Shown here in pieces: positions 52,014 through 61,516 of a DNA stretch of 64,000 nucleotides. Below the pieces are notes generated by a model. That model was not told the DNA's origin, ran no database searches, and worked only from the letters and a program-made list of their open reading frames with translations. A program made the translations under genes and the position numbers. The stretch's first letter is position 1. Every line of letters starts with the position of its first letter. The DNA comes from an uncultured Prevotellaceae bacterium (GTDB taxonomy: Bacteria > Bacteroidota > Bacteroidia > Bacteroidales > Bacteroidaceae). The stretch lies in NCBI GenBank assembly GCA_902767775.1, contig CACXIP010000013.1, positions 1 to 64,000 of the forward strand. The letters are read 5' to 3'.

Positions 52014-54131
52014 ATGCTCAAAAAGACAATTGTATTGCTGACCTGCGTGGTCGCCTCGTTTCAGGCCAAGGCCGACGAGGGAATGTGGACCATCTACAAC
52101 CTGCCGCCGCAAGTGTATGAAATCATGCAGAACGAAGGCTTCACCATGAGTTACAACGACCTGTATTATGGTGAGAATGCCCTGAAAAATGCCGTGGTCA
52201 ACTTCAGCGGCTATTGCTCCGGCGTGGTCGTATCGCCCAACGGATTGGTGTTCACCAACCACCATTGCGGCTTTGAGGCCATCCGCAGCCACTCCACCGT
52301 GGAGCACGACTATATGCTCAACGGATTCTATGCCAAGAGTTATGAGGAGGAACTGCCCAACAAGGATATGTTCGTGAGTTTCATGATTGACCAGGCCGAC
52401 ATCACCGACCGCCTCATCGCCAAGGGACTGGAGACAAAAGACTACCTGTTCAGGGAAATGCTCATCGACTCCCTGGAGAGAGCCATGACCGACTCGGTGA
52501 AACGCATCGACAAGTCGCTGCATGTCAGCATCGACCCCTTCTTTGAGGGAAACAAGTACTACGCCACCACCTATCAGGACTTCACCGACCTGCGCCTTGT
52601 CTTCACCATCCCCAAGTCGATGGGTAAGTTCGGCGGCGAGACCGACAACTGGATGTGGCCACGCCAAACCTGCGATTTCTCCGTCTTCCGCATCTATGCC
52701 GACCCCAAGACCAACGGTCCGGCGGCGTACAGCGAGGACAACGTGCCCTACCACCCCAAGCGCTGGGCACAGGTGTCGATGCAGGGCTACAAAGACGGCG
52801 ACTTCTCCATGACAATAGGCTATCCGGGCAGCACCGAGCGCTACCTATCTTCGTATGGCATCCAGCAGATGCGCGACGCCGAGAACGCTGTACGCGCACA
52901 GGTGAGAGGCGTGAAACAGGAGGTGATGATCAAACATATGCGTGCCAGCGAGGCCGTCCGCATCAAGTATGACAGCAAATACGCCTCAAGTTCCAACTAC
53001 TGGAAGAACTCCATCGGCATGAACAAATGCATCGACTCCATCGGCATCATCAACCAAAAGGCTGAGTTTGAGAAACGTATCCGCCAATGGCAGGATACCA
53101 CAGGATACCTCAAAGGCAAACTCGACTTCGACAAGCTTCAGCAACTCTATGCCAGCAACAAGGAGGCGACATACACCTTCACCAACCTCATCGAGGCATT
53201 CTGGCGCAACAACGAGTTCTTCAGCCGCGCACGGGCACTCAACAGCAAGGCAGAACTGCAGGGACCGGAAGACAAACCCAAGAAACAATATGTCCTGTTC
53301 CCCGACAACTCCGACCAGTGGGACGAGGCTCTTGAGCGCGAGGCTCTCGCCGCCATGCTTGAGAACTACGCCAAGCAGGTGGATGGGAAATACCTGCCGA
53401 AATTCTACAACACCATCCGCAACAAGTTTGGCAACAACTACACGAAATTCGTCGACTATCTCTGGAAGAAGTCTGCCATCATGAAGAAAGGCAAGAAACT
53501 GTATGTCAACAAGAAAGGCTTCGACAAAGACCCTGGTGTGCGGTTTGGCGCCGACCTTATGGACATCGTCTATGACTTGCAGGAAAAAATCATGCCCAAC
53601 GAAATAGAGATTGCCAAGCAGGAGCGCTACCTCTGCGACGCCGTGGTGCGCATGGAGCAGGACCAGCCTCACTACAGCGATGCCAACTTCACCATGCGCC
53701 TGAGTTACGGACAGGTGGGTGAATACCTGCTCAACGGACATCCGTCGGGCTACTACACCACAGCAGAGAGTCTGGTGGACAAAATGAAGAAGGCCGACCA
53801 AATCATCGACTACGAGGCAGAACCCATCATGCATGAACTGCTCTCTGCCAAGGACTTCTCACCCTACACCGACAAGACGACGGGCAAGATGCAGCTGTGC
53901 TTCCTCACCAACAACGACATCACGGGCGGCAACAGCGGTTCGCCGATGTTCAACGGCAAGGGGGAACTCATCGGACTGGCGTTCGACGGCAACTGGGACA
54001 GCCTCTCCAGCGACATCTTCTTCGACAAGCAACTGGCACGCTGCATCGGCGTCGACATCCGCTTCGTCCTCTTCATGATGGACCGCTGGGGACACGCCGA
54101 CCGGCTCCTCAAGGAGATTGACGCGAAGTAA
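52014..54131 (+). CDS. S46 family dipeptidyl-peptidase (DPP7-like)
   Basis: This 705-residue protein has a signal peptide (KTIVLLTCVVASFQAKA) and a chymotrypsin-like fold with the catalytic histidine in TNHHCG (83/84) and serine in GNSGSP (Ser 641). DPP11 and DPP7 of Porphyromonas differ at the residue 18 positions after the serine (Arg for acidic, Gly for hydrophobic P1). Here that position is Gly 659, which suggests DPP7-type specificity. It releases dipeptides in the periplasm for amino-acid nutrition. It is probably a single gene; the leader consists of repeats. Confidence 0.9.
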   Translation: MLKKTIVLLTCVVASFQAKADEGMWTIYNLPPQVYEIMQNEGFTMSYNDLYYGENALKNAVVNFSGYCSGVVVSPNGLVFTNHHCGFEAIRSHSTVEHDYMLNGFYAKSYEEELPNKDMFVSFMIDQADITDRLIAKGLETKDYLFREMLIDSLERAMTDSVKRIDKSLHVSIDPFFEGNKYYATTYQDFTDLRLVFTIPKSMGKFGGETDNWMWPRQTCDFSVFRIYADPKTNGPAAYSEDNVPYHPKRWAQVSMQGYKDGDFSMTIGYPGSTERYLSSYGIQQMRDAENAVRAQVRGVKQEVMIKHMRASEAVRIKYDSKYASSSNYWKNSIGMNKCIDSIGIINQKAEFEKRIRQWQDTTGYLKGKLDFDKLQQLYASNKEATYTFTNLIEAFWRNNEFFSRARALNSKAELQGPEDKPKKQYVLFPDNSDQWDEALEREALAAMLENYAKQVDGKYLPKFYNTIRNKFGNNYTKFVDYLWKKSAIMKKGKKLYVNKKGFDKDPGVRFGADLMDIVYDLQEKIMPNEIEIAKQERYLCDAVVRMEQDQPHYSDANFTMRLSYGQVGEYLLNGHPSGYYTTAESLVDKMKKADQIIDYEAEPIMHELLSAKDFSPYTDKTTGKMQLCFLTNNDITGGNSGSPMFNGKGELIGLAFDGNWDSLSSDIFFDKQLARCIGVDIRFVLFMMDRWGHADRLLKEIDAK

Positions 54132-54139
54132 AGACCATC

Positions 54140-54176
54140 CCGGCCCTCCCAAAAGGAGAGGGTGTCTTTTCCTCGG
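54140..54176 (+). terminator. Likely terminator of the S46 gene
   Basis: CCCTCC-CAAAA-GGAGaGGG followed by TGTCTTTT; the same CTCTCC/GGAGAG words appear at 14433. Confidence 0.55.
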
Positions 54177-54196
54177 GCCACATACAATTCATAACG

Positions 54197-54268
54197 AAAA
54201 TCGTGGGTTATTCATGCGTATTTGGGTTGAATCAAAGACACCAAATACCATGAATAACCCACGATTTT
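54197..54268. repeat. Long perfect hairpin (about 27-bp stem)
   Basis: AAAATCGTGGGTTATTCATG pairs with CATGAATAACCCACGATTTT. After a one-base bulge TATTTGG pairs with CCAAATA, around a loop of about 14 bases. The A/T edges would serve as a terminator on either strand. Confidence 0.8.
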
Positions 54269-54520
54269 TATGCGTTGAATTCTCTAATCCGACCATTTCG
54301 TGAGAAGACAATCCATACAAAAGTTGAATATTTTTATTAAAAAAACCTCAATAATCAATAAATTACATAATAAACACGCGAAAACACGTTTTATTTGAGG
54401 AATTCTGATTAAATTTGCACCCAATTAGGCAGGCGCAATCAGCCTCTGCTCTTGTTTTTGCACCCCAAGCAGACCAAGAGTGGTGGCATGACGCCGTAAA
54501 AACCCAATAAAAATAAACGA
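54269..54520 (+). promoter_or_regulatory. Promoter and possible folded leader of the outer-membrane cluster
   Basis: A TAAATTTG -7 box lies at 54410-54417, about 100 bases before the DUF6242 start. Within the leader CTGCT/AGCAG and CTCTTG/CAAGAG are alternative, overlapping stems (about 54446-54480), as in attenuators. No known riboswitch was recognised. Confidence 0.35.
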
Positions 54521-55933
54521 ATGAAAAGATACTTATCAGTTTGTGTTCTCATGCTGTCGGCCGTCCTCCTGCTGACCTCATGCCTGTCAAACGACAACGA
54601 CGACATCGACTACCCCAGCGACGCTGCCATCATCGCATTCTCACTCGGCAACCTCAACAGGCAAATGACCACAAAAGCCAAAGATGGCAGCGACAGCACC
54701 TATACAGCAACCATCACCGGCAGCAACTACAAATTCTACATCGACCAACTGAACCATCAGATATACAACCCCGACTCGCTGCCTTATGGCACCAACGTGA
54801 AGCGCGTGATATGCACCATCACCAGCAAGCACTCTGGCTTAGTGACCATCAAGAGCTTGACAAGTGACTCCGTCACCGTCTACAACAGCAAGGACTCCAT
54901 CGACTTCTCCCAGCCACGCACCGTCAAGGTGAATTCCCTCGACGGGAAAAACATCGTCAGCTACACCGTCAATGTCAACGTGCACAAGGAAAAGCCCGAC
55001 ACCTTCATGTGGCATTCCGCCGGGCCAGAAGAGGTCTTCACACAGGCTACTGCCATGAAGGCATTCCACCTCAACGGCCGCATCTTCGTCTTTGCAAGCT
55101 ATGAGTTCGAAGGCGCCATCTACTCATGCGAGGAGAGCAACAATCCTGAGTGGCAACTGGAGATGTGGGACCTTGGGTTCGCCATTCCACAAGACATACA
55201 CGAGAATGTGGCTGCCAACGATGACAAAATCTATGTCAACGTCAAGGGTGGCATCTACTACACCACCGACGGCTCCCATTGGGACCAGTGCGGTGAGATG
55301 TGCCCGGGCAAACTCGTAGGAGCCACCAAACACTCACTCTACGCATTGACAGAGGACGGCATTGCACGCTCCGACGACGAGGGACTCAACTGGGAAAAAG
55401 AGCAACTGGACACCGACCCCATCTTGCTCCCCACCGACGACATCTCCTTTGTGCGGATTCCATCACGTGTCAATGAATCGGTGGACAACATCGTCATCCT
55501 CGGCAACCGCAGCAACTTCTTCTTCCCCAACGACATCAATGCTGTCGTATGGAACAAGGTGGAGGACGAGGAAGACAAGGACATACCGTGGATGTATGTG
55601 AGCCAGATGGATCAGCCGAAGAACTCTCTGCCGCGCCTCTCAGCCCTGTCGGCAACCATATACAACGGCAGCATCCTCGCAGCAGGAGGCCCTGGCATCG
55701 GCGCATGCGACAACGCTGGGTTTGAGAACTTCTACCAAAGTCTTGAGGGCGGCATCTATTGGCTTAACAGCACGACCCCCAAACTGCCCGTCGACCTGGA
55801 ATGCGGCAAAGCATTCACCATGACCGTCGACAGCCACAACTACTTATGGCTCATCTGCGGTGGGACAGGCGTCATATGGAGAGGACGTATGAGCGGCGAC
55901 AGCACCACTCCCCAAACAGCCTTCACCGAATAA
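54521..55933 (+). CDS. DUF6242 family lipoprotein
   Basis: This is a 470-residue protein with a lipoprotein signal (LMLSAVLLLTSCLS, Cys 21) and an Asp/Asn-rich linker. An N-terminal domain has YIDQLNHQIYNPDSLPYG, and a beta-propeller-like C-terminal region follows with repeated short blades (YYTTDGSHWDQCGE, ALTEDGIARSDDEGLNWEKE). These are DUF6242 features. It is first in the cluster that leads to uppS, bamA and skp, so an envelope role is likely; the function is unknown. Confidence 0.8.
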   Translation: MKRYLSVCVLMLSAVLLLTSCLSNDNDDIDYPSDAAIIAFSLGNLNRQMTTKAKDGSDSTYTATITGSNYKFYIDQLNHQIYNPDSLPYGTNVKRVICTITSKHSGLVTIKSLTSDSVTVYNSKDSIDFSQPRTVKVNSLDGKNIVSYTVNVNVHKEKPDTFMWHSAGPEEVFTQATAMKAFHLNGRIFVFASYEFEGAIYSCEESNNPEWQLEMWDLGFAIPQDIHENVAANDDKIYVNVKGGIYYTTDGSHWDQCGEMCPGKLVGATKHSLYALTEDGIARSDDEGLNWEKEQLDTDPILLPTDDISFVRIPSRVNESVDNIVILGNRSNFFFPNDINAVVWNKVEDEEDKDIPWMYVSQMDQPKNSLPRLSALSATIYNGSILAAGGPGIGACDNAGFENFYQSLEGGIYWLNSTTPKLPVDLECGKAFTMTVDSHNYLWLICGGTGVIWRGRMSGDSTTPQTAFTE

Positions 55934-55945
55934 TACCGCACGTCC

Positions 55946-56626
55946 ATGAGAAAAGCCATCCTCTTGCTCCTCATGCTCATGCCTGCCCTGACATTCGCAC
56001 AGGGCGACGTGGAGTATCGCATGGAGATTGGCGGAGGACTGGGATTGCTTACCTACGAGGGCGACTTCAACGGCAGCATCCTGAAGGGCGGACAACCCAT
56101 GGCCGAGGTCATCCTGAGGCGCAATATCAATCCCTACCACGGATTCAAACTCCATCTGGGCATGGGCAAACTGAAAGGCTCCTCAAAAAATGCGGAAACC
56201 TATTACCCAGGAATGGCAGAGACACCCTATGAGTTCAGCAACCTCCTGGGTGACCTGAGTGCCACATACGAGTACAACTTCTGGCCCTACGGCACCGGGC
56301 GCGACTACCGCGGCGCCAAACGGCTGACGCCCTTCATCGCCATCGGTCTGGGCACCACCTTCGTGAAGACCGACGACAAGAACGTCTTCACCGCCAACCT
56401 GCCCATCGGCGCAGGAGTGAAATATAAACTGGCCGACCGCCTCAACCTCGGCTTGGAATGGAACATCCACTTCTCGCTGAGCGACAAACTCGACGGGAAA
56501 GCCGACCCCTACAGCATCACAAGCAGCGGGCTCTTCAAGAACACCGACTGCTATTCAGCACTGCAGGTGACACTCACCTACAGTTTCATGGCAAAATGCA
56601 GAACATGTCACAACGATGATGAATAA
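55946..56626 (+). CDS. DUF6089 family outer-membrane beta-barrel protein
   Basis: This 226-residue protein has a signal peptide ([16 protein letters not shown]) and alternating strands ([56 protein letters not shown]), as expected of an eight-stranded barrel. DUF6089 proteins lie beside uppS in Bacteroidota. It overlaps the uppS start by 11 bases. Confidence 0.82.
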   Translation: MRKAILLLLMLMPALTFAQGDVEYRMEIGGGLGLLTYEGDFNGSILKGGQPMAEVILRRNINPYHGFKLHLGMGKLKGSSKNAETYYPGMAETPYEFSNLLGDLSATYEYNFWPYGTGRDYRGAKRLTPFIAIGLGTTFVKTDDKNVFTANLPIGAGVKYKLADRLNLGLEWNIHFSLSDKLDGKADPYSITSSGLFKNTDCYSALQVTLTYSFMAKCRTCHNDDE

Positions 56627-57356
56627 TTTGGACACCAACCGCATCCCCCAGCACATCGCCATCATTATGGACGGCAACGGACGCTGGGCACTGGAACAGG
56701 GAAAGCCCCGCAGTTTCGGACATCAGGCAGGCGTCGACACCGTCAGGCGCATCACCTCAGAATGCACCCGACTCGGCGTGAAGTTCCTCACCCTCTATAC
56801 CTTCTCAACAGAGAACTGGAACCGTCCCATGGACGAGATTGCCTCGCTGATGAGCCTTGTGCTTTCATCGCTCGAGGACGAAATCTTCATGAAGAACAAC
56901 GTGCGCTTCCGCGTCGTGGGCGAGATAGAGCGACTGCCGAAAGACGTGCAGGAAAAACTGCAAGAGACGATGGACCACACAGCCGGCAACACCGCCATGC
57001 AGATGGTGGTGGCACTGAGCTACTCGTCGCGCTGGGAGATTACACGCGCCACACGCCTCATCGCCGAGGAGGTGAAGGAAGGGAAAATCCGTCCTGAGGA
57101 CATCGACGAGGAGATGATATCCCAGCACTTGGTGACCAACTTCATGCCCGACCCCGACCTGCTCATCCGCACAGGAGCAGAGGTGAGGGTGTCCAACTAC
57201 CTGCTGTGGCAGATTGCCTATTCCGAACTCTATTTCTGCGACACCTACTGGCCCAACTTCATGGAGGAGGACCTGCATGAGGCCATCAGGGTCTACCAAA
57301 GCCGCCAAAGGAGGTTCGGAAAGACAGAAGCACAGGTAGAGGACGAAAACGAGTAA
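56616..57356 (+). CDS. uppS: Isoprenyl (undecaprenyl) diphosphate synthase
   Basis: This 246-residue cis-prenyltransferase has [33 protein letters not shown] and later [24 protein letters not shown]. It makes the C55 lipid carrier for cell-wall and polysaccharide assembly. The start could be 56616 or the adjacent in-frame ATG at 56619; both overlap the DUF6089 gene. BamA follows after 15 bases. Confidence 0.95.
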   Translation: MMNNLDTNRIPQHIAIIMDGNGRWALEQGKPRSFGHQAGVDTVRRITSECTRLGVKFLTLYTFSTENWNRPMDEIASLMSLVLSSLEDEIFMKNNVRFRVVGEIERLPKDVQEKLQETMDHTAGNTAMQMVVALSYSSRWEITRATRLIAEEVKEGKIRPEDIDEEMISQHLVTNFMPDPDLLIRTGAEVRVSNYLLWQIAYSELYFCDTYWPNFMEEDLHEAIRVYQSRQRRFGKTEAQVEDENE

Positions 57357-57371
57357 GAAATTCATAACCCA

Positions 57372-59987
57372 ATGAAATATATCAGACATTTCCTTGTAGC
57401 CATGGCCTTCGCCGCCGCAGGCACTGCCACAGCACAGGAGAAAATCATCAATCCCGACATCTCGTATGCGGGAATTCCCAAAACCTACACCGTAGGAGGC
57501 ATCAACGTCTCGGGCGTGGAGGGATACGAGGACTTCATGCTCACCGGCATCTCCGGACTCTCCGTAGGACAGTCCGTCACCATTCCCGGCAACGACATCA
57601 CAGATGCCGTGAAGAAATATTGGAGACACGGCCTGTTCTCACAGGTCTCCATCTCCGCCGACTCCATCGTGGGCGAGCAGATTTACCTGCACATCTCCCT
57701 CAGCACCCGCCCAAGGGTGTCGACCATCAACTACTACGGACTGAAGAAGTCGGAACGCGAGGACATGGAGGCCAAACTGGGACTGCTCAAGGGAAGTCCG
57801 CTCACTCCCAACCTCATCGACCGCTCACGCATCCTCGCCAAGAGATATTTTGACGACAAGGGATACAAGAACGCGGAAATCACCATCACCCAGCGCGACG
57901 ACGTAGCCAACAAAAACCAGGTGATTCTCGACTTCGATGTTGACAAGAAGGAGAAGATGAGAGTGCGCAACATCATCATCGATGGCAACGAGCAGCTCAG
58001 CGACAAGAAACTTAAAGGCGGATTCTTCTCCAAAGGTGCCTTTGCCAAAACCCACGAGGCAGGAAAATTCGCCAACCTCTTCAAGTCAAAGAAGTTCACC
58101 CCCGAAAGGTGGAAGGAAGACAAGCAGAAGCTCATCGACAAATACAACGAGCATGGCTACCGCGATGCCACCATCATCGAGGACAGCGTGTGGAACGCCG
58201 ACGAGAAACACGTCAATGTATATGTCAAGGTGGATGAGGGACAGAAATACTACATCCGCAACATCAACTGGGTGGGCAACACAATCTACAACACCGATTA
58301 CCTCAGCCGCATCCTGGGTATGAACAAGGGTGATGTCTACAACCAGAAACATCTCAACAAGCGACTCACCGAGGACGAGGATGCCGTGGGCAACGAATAC
58401 TGGAACCATGGCTACCTGTTCTACAGGCTGGAACCCACCGAGGTGAACATCGTGGGCGACTCCATCGACCTCGAGATGCGCATCACTGAGGGCACCCAGG
58501 CACATATCAACCGCGTGCGCATCAACGGCAACGACCGACTGTATGAAAATGTGGTGAGACGCGAACTGCGCACGAAGCCCGGCGACCTCTTCTCGAAAGA
58601 TGCCCTGCAGCGCTCCGCCCGCGAACTCGCCACCATGGGACACTTCGACCCGGAGAAAATCGACCCGAAGGTGGAGCCCAACTACGAGGACGGCACCGTG
58701 GACATCAACTACAACCTCGAGCAGAAGTCGAACGACCAGATTGAGTTCTCGCTCGGTTGGGGACAGACAGGTGTCATCGGACGTGTGGGACTGAAGCTCA
58801 ACAACTTCTCCATCCGCAACCTGTTCAACAAAAACCGCGAGCACCGTGGCATCATGCCCATCGGTGATGGCGAGGTGCTCTCCATCGGAGCGCAGACCAA
58901 CGGTACCTACTACCAGTCGTACAACGCCTCCTACTCCACCGATTGGTTTGGCGGCAAGCGACCTATCCACTTCAGCGTTGGTGCCTACTACTCGAAGCAG
59001 ACCGATATCTCGAGCACCTATTACAACTCCGCCTACCGTTACAGCTACTACAACTATCTCTATGGCGGATATGGCAGCAACTACTATACCAACTACGAGA
59101 ACTACTACGACCCCGACAAGTATGTGAGGTTGCTCGGTATCTCACTCGGGTGGGGCAAGCGCCTCCGCTGGCCCGACGACTATTTCTCGCTGTCGCTGTC
59201 ACTGGGATACACCAGGTATATGCTCAAAAACTGGAACTACTTCCTCGTCACCACCGGCAACTGCAACAACCTGTACCTCAACATCGGACTCAACCGTACG
59301 TCGACCGACAACCAACTTTTCCCAAGACGCGGTTCGGAGTTTGCTGCATCGGTCACCATCACGCCACCATGGTCGTCATGGGACAAGAAAGACTATCAGT
59401 ATCTCGCCACCGACTACCGCTCCGCCACCTACACTCAGGAGCAGCAGGAGAAATACCGCTGGATAGAATATCACAAGTGGAAGTTCAAGTCACGCACCTA
59501 CACCGCGTTGACGGGAGGCCAAAAATGCTTCGTGCTCTCGACAAGGGTGGAGTTAGGTATCCTCGGCTACTACAACAAATACAAGAAATCACCCTTTGAG
59601 ACCTTCTATGTGGGCGGTGATGGCATGAGCGGCTACTCCACCGGCTATGCTGAGGAGACCATCGGACTCCGCGGCTACGAGAACGGTTCACTCACTCCTT
59701 CGGGAGCTGCCGGCTATGCCTACGACCGTCTCTCGCTCGAACTGCGCTATCCGTTCCTGTTGGGCAACACCACCATCTACGGACTCGGTTTCGTGGAGGC
59801 CGGCAACGCCTGGACCGACCCGAAGAAGTTCAACCCCTTCGAGCTGAAACGCTCTGCCGGTGCCGGTGTGCGTATCTTCCTCCCGATGGTGGGTCTGATG
59901 GGTATCGACTGGGCATACGGTTTCGACACCGTCTGGGGCAGGAAAGGCGGTTCGCAGTTCCACTTCGTGCTCGGACAGGAGTTCTAA
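57372..59987 (+). CDS. bamA: Outer membrane protein assembly factor BamA
   Basis: This 871-residue protein has a signal peptide, then POTRA domains (for example VSTINYYGLKKSEREDME, VRNIIIDGNEQLSDKKL, NINWVGNTIYNTDYL, INRVRINGNDRLYENVV) over about 30-450. A C-terminal 16-stranded barrel ends FHFVLGQEF with the terminal phenylalanine. It is rich in Tyr in the barrel (SAYRYSYYNYLYGGYG). It inserts outer-membrane proteins. The Skp-like chaperone genes follow directly. Confidence 0.95.
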   Translation: MKYIRHFLVAMAFAAAGTATAQEKIINPDISYAGIPKTYTVGGINVSGVEGYEDFMLTGISGLSVGQSVTIPGNDITDAVKKYWRHGLFSQVSISADSIVGEQIYLHISLSTRPRVSTINYYGLKKSEREDMEAKLGLLKGSPLTPNLIDRSRILAKRYFDDKGYKNAEITITQRDDVANKNQVILDFDVDKKEKMRVRNIIIDGNEQLSDKKLKGGFFSKGAFAKTHEAGKFANLFKSKKFTPERWKEDKQKLIDKYNEHGYRDATIIEDSVWNADEKHVNVYVKVDEGQKYYIRNINWVGNTIYNTDYLSRILGMNKGDVYNQKHLNKRLTEDEDAVGNEYWNHGYLFYRLEPTEVNIVGDSIDLEMRITEGTQAHINRVRINGNDRLYENVVRRELRTKPGDLFSKDALQRSARELATMGHFDPEKIDPKVEPNYEDGTVDINYNLEQKSNDQIEFSLGWGQTGVIGRVGLKLNNFSIRNLFNKNREHRGIMPIGDGEVLSIGAQTNGTYYQSYNASYSTDWFGGKRPIHFSVGAYYSKQTDISSTYYNSAYRYSYYNYLYGGYGSNYYTNYENYYDPDKYVRLLGISLGWGKRLRWPDDYFSLSLSLGYTRYMLKNWNYFLVTTGNCNNLYLNIGLNRTSTDNQLFPRRGSEFAASVTITPPWSSWDKKDYQYLATDYRSATYTQEQQEKYRWIEYHKWKFKSRTYTALTGGQKCFVLSTRVELGILGYYNKYKKSPFETFYVGGDGMSGYSTGYAEETIGLRGYENGSLTPSGAAGYAYDRLSLELRYPFLLGNTTIYGLGFVEAGNAWTDPKKFNPFELKRSAGAGVRIFLPMVGLMGIDWAYGFDTVWGRKGGSQFHFVLGQEF

Positions 59988-60029
59988 TTGGATAATAAAT
60001 ATAGAGTATTCATTTAAACAGACAATAAT

Positions 60030-60545
60030 ATGAAAAAGGTGGTCCTTATGAGCCTGATGGCGCTGATGGCGCTGACGGCAAGCGCACAGAAGTTTGTGCT
60101 AATCGACATGGATTATATCCTCAAGAACATCCCCGCCTATGAGCGTGCCAACGAGCAACTCAACCAGGTGTCGAAGAAATGGCAAGCTGAGGTGGAGGCT
60201 CTCAACACGGAAGCCGCTACGATGTATAAGAATTACCAGAACGAGGTGGTGTTCCTCTCGCAAGACCAAAAGAAAAAGCGCCAGGAGGACATCATGAACA
60301 AGGAGAAGGAAGCCAGTGACCTGAAGCGCAAATACTTCGGTCCGGAGGGTGAATTGTTCAAGAAGCGCGAAAGCCTCATGGGTCCCATCCAGGAGGAAAT
60401 CTACACCGCTGTGAAGGACATCTCCGAACTCCGCGGCTACTCGCTCGTGCTCGACCGCGCCAGCAATGCCGGCATCATCTTCGGCTCACCGAAGATTGAC
60501 ATCAGCAACGAGGTGCTCGACAAACTGGGTTACTCTTACCAATAG
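60030..60545 (+). CDS. skp: Skp/OmpH-like periplasmic chaperone 1
   Basis: This 171-residue protein has a signal peptide (MSLMALMALTASAQ), the FVLIDMDYILKNIPAYERA start and a long charged coiled coil (about 45-115), then SLVLDRASNAGIIFGS. The family holds unfolded outer-membrane proteins for BamA. It is 42 bases downstream of bamA. Confidence 0.92.
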   Translation: MKKVVLMSLMALMALTASAQKFVLIDMDYILKNIPAYERANEQLNQVSKKWQAEVEALNTEAATMYKNYQNEVVFLSQDQKKKRQEDIMNKEKEASDLKRKYFGPEGELFKKRESLMGPIQEEIYTAVKDISELRGYSLVLDRASNAGIIFGSPKIDISNEVLDKLGYSYQ

Positions 60546-60687
60546 TCCGACGAAAAACTCCTAAAAAATCGTTATTATTTCGCACTGCGATTAAACGTTT
60601 TATCTCATCTGATGTCACAAGAGAAGATGTCATCAAACAGATATCAACAAAAATTATTACATAACAATTAAAACAAAACAAACAGAA

Positions 60688-61188
60688 ATGAAAAAGGTTA
60701 TCTTAATGCTGATGTTGTTCGCACCCGTGGTTGCTTTCGCCCAAAAGTTCGGACATGTTGACACACAGTCTATCGTACAGTCACTGCCTGACTTCGCCCG
60801 CGCCAATGGTGAGATTGAGGCAATAGGCAAACAATATGAGAATGAGCTTCAGGCTTCGCAGACCGAGTTCCAGCGCCTCGCCGAGGACTACGACAAGAAG
60901 AAGAGTTCGATGAACGCTACCCAGCAGCAGGAGCAGGAGACCAAGCTCCAGGAGATGTACACCCGCATCCAGCAGCAGGCACAGCAAAACCAGCAGGAGT
61001 TCCAGAAGGCTCAGCAGGAGAAGTTGCAGCCCATCCTCAACAAGGTGCGTCAGGCCATCGAGACCGTTGGCAAGAGCGGCGGTTATGTGTATATCGTGGA
61101 GACGGGCAGCTTGCTCTACATCAACGACACCATCAGCAAGGACCTCACCGCAGAGGTGAAGGCTCAGCTGGCCAAGATGAAGAACTAA
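60688..61188 (+). CDS. skp: Skp/OmpH-like periplasmic chaperone 2
   Basis: This is a 166-residue protein with the same plan as its neighbour: signal peptide (LMLMLFAPVVAFAQ), FGHVDTQSIVQSLPDFARA and a Gln-rich coiled coil (QQQEQETKLQEMYTRIQQQA, QQNQQEFQKAQQEK). Its end is VYIVETGSLLYIND. The 142-base gap to the first copy holds no repeat, so they are old paralogues. Confidence 0.92.
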   Translation: MKKVILMLMLFAPVVAFAQKFGHVDTQSIVQSLPDFARANGEIEAIGKQYENELQASQTEFQRLAEDYDKKKSSMNATQQQEQETKLQEMYTRIQQQAQQNQQEFQKAQQEKLQPILNKVRQAIETVGKSGGYVYIVETGSLLYINDTISKDLTAEVKAQLAKMKN

Positions 61189-61272
61189 GGACTAAGGATG
61201 AAAGATGAAGGATGAAGGATGAAAGATGAAGGACTAAGGATTAAGAATTAAGGATTAAGGATTAAGAATTAT
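61187..61272 (+). repeat. GGATGAA/GGATTAA simple repeat
   Basis: About ten degenerate 7-8-bp units (GGATGAAA, GATGAAGG, GGATTAAG, GAATTAAG). They start at the skp stop codon and lead into ATTATGATTACATCTGC. Confidence 0.85.
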
Positions 61273-61320
61273 GATTACATCTGCTTCTGATAGCATGTTT
61301 TCTTTTCAGCCATGCAAAAT
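61266..61320 (+). repeat. Dispersed block, second copy
   Basis: Matches 51776-51872, except that only 9 bases separate the two conserved parts here. Confidence 0.82.
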
Positions 61321-61513
61321 CATATGTCTAAACTCCTAATCTCCTAGACTCCTAGACTCCTAAAAAGAGTCATATGTCTAAACTCCTAATCTCCTAGACT
61401 CCTAAACTCCTCAAAAGAGTCTTATGTCTAAACTCCTAATCTCCTAGACTCCTAGACTCCTCAAAAGAGTCATATGTCTAAACTCCTAATCTCCTAAACT
61501 CCTAAACTCCTAA
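61321..61513 (+). repeat. 50-bp tandem array (almost four copies)
   Basis: The unit begins CATATGTCTAAACTCCTAAT and repeats at 61321, 61371, 61421 and 61471, exactly 50 bases apart with a few substitutions. Each unit has an inner AACTCCTA/GACTCCTA period of about 10 bases. The array ends at the start codon of the third skp gene. Confidence 0.93.
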
Positions 61514-61516
61514 CAA

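Noticed and set aside
61321-61513. CRISPR array
   Set aside because: The 50-bp units are directly adjacent without unique spacers, degenerate inside, and no cas genes are near.
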